A DNA stretch of 7,039 bases, taken from Planctomycetota bacterium. GTDB lineage: Bacteria > Planctomycetota > Planctomycetia > Pirellulales > Thermoguttaceae. A program made the translations under genes and the position numbers. The DNA lies in the NCBI GenBank assembly GCA_023621895.1, contig JAMOAF010001142.1:1-7039 (forward strand). Reading direction: 5' to 3'. The notes below the pieces were generated by a model. That model ran no database searches. It was not told the DNA's origin and worked only from the letters and a program-made list of their open reading frames with translations. Shown piece after piece: positions 6,754 through 7,039 of the stretch (the first letter of the stretch is position 1; every line of letters starts with the position of its first letter).

Positions 6754-7039
6754 GGTTAGCCGCGTGGGCTTGCCCCGCGCGTGGTGCAGTTCACAAGCCA
6801 GGATACAGCCAGACCGTTGCAGCGCGAACCGCCCCAGACCGATAGCCGCTTTCGGCTTGCCCCGCGCTTGGCGCCGCCCCAGACCGATAGCCGCGTGGGC
6901 TTGCCCCGCGATTGGAGCGCCACCGCGGTTCGCCTTGATAGCCGCGTGGGCTTGCCCCGCGCTTGGCGCCGCCCCAGACAGATAGCCGCGTGGGCTTGCC
7001 CCGCGCTTGGAGCCGCCCCAGACCGATAGCCGCGTGGGC
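6754..7039. repeat. Degenerate 44-bp tandem repeat array with hairpin cores
   Basis: Units begin GATAGCCGCG and end GCCCCAGACC. Copies start at about 6754 (first half only, then degenerate to 6840), 6841 (45 bp, altered left part), 6886 (51 bp, with a divergent 3' half), 6937 (44 bp), 6981 (44 bp) and 7025 (cut by the window edge). The core CGCGTGGGCTTGCCCCGCG occurs at 6761-6779, 6892-6910, 6943-6961 and 6987-7005. It can fold into a CGCG+GGG / CCC+CGCG stem with one bulged T and a CTTG loop. The copies nearest araA are the most degenerate and those toward the edge nearly identical, as expected for an array expanding at its outer side. It has no unique spacers, so it is not a CRISPR array. 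It ends 59 bp from the araA ATG, so it covers or neighbours the araA promoter region. Confidence 0.9.

Noticed and set aside
5207..6985. 592-codon open frame on the plus strand opposite araA
   Set aside because: It is antisense to a fully conserved araA and continues into the tandem repeat array, whose period gives its repetitive C-terminus.
6781..7029. 82-codon plus-strand frame with repeated RVGLPRAW-like segments
   Set aside because: It is the tandem repeat read as protein; the unit lengths (44, 45, 51) do not keep one frame, and there is no ribosome-binding site or known motif.
6754..7039. CRISPR array
   Set aside because: The repeated units abut each other with no unique spacers of constant length, and no cas gene is visible.

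Overview
The window looks like chromosomal DNA of a GC-rich planctomycete-like bacterium. This is an inference from the gene families: a DUF5010-type secreted protein, an M28 peptidase with the HRPSDD-type C-terminus, and the C-terminal HEAT-like part of a secreted FAD-dependent oxidoreductase. No rRNA or marker gene is present to confirm it.

Layout. (1) Bases 1-1185, minus strand: an intact chromate transporter gene (chrA) that runs off the left edge. (2) Bases 1166-1429, minus strand: the C-terminal end of a DoxX-like membrane protein gene, with no N-terminal part and an in-frame TGA where a Trp codon is expected. Its stop overlaps the chrA start by 20 nt. (3) Bases 1473-2137, minus strand: a broken FAD-dependent oxidoreductase gene. 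The signal peptide and the first strand leading to the FAD motif are joined out of frame to the C-terminal HEAT-like tail; the catalytic middle is gone. (4) Bases 2174-2299: an AT-rich palindromic element with 28-bp arms (27/28 matching) built from 9-bp direct repeats, just upstream of the broken gene. (5) Bases 2512-5136, plus strand: one long secreted protein of 874 residues that fuses a DUF5010-like, glycosidase-like domain and a beta-sandwich-like region to a complete M28 zinc peptidase. (6) Bases 5189-6694, minus strand: L-arabinose isomerase (araA), convergent with the fusion gene, with a small inverted repeat between the two stops. (7) Bases 6754-7039: a degenerate 44-bp tandem repeat array whose units can fold into GC-rich hairpins; it runs off the right edge.

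How the parts fit. The left half is a minus-strand series in decay (oxidoreductase, DoxX, chrA) in which only chrA is intact. The DoxX remnant still carries the only ribosome-binding-like sequence before chrA. The right half holds two healthy genes: arabinose isomerase, a cytoplasmic sugar-catabolism enzyme without its usual araB/araD partners in view, and the secreted two-domain hydrolase. Both look like parts of a polymer-degrading lifestyle, but nothing here shows that they work in one pathway. The most notable items are the DUF5010-M28 fusion, the internally deleted oxidoreductase next to a palindromic repeat, and the hairpin array upstream of araA. I see no clear evidence for an undescribed multi-gene system.
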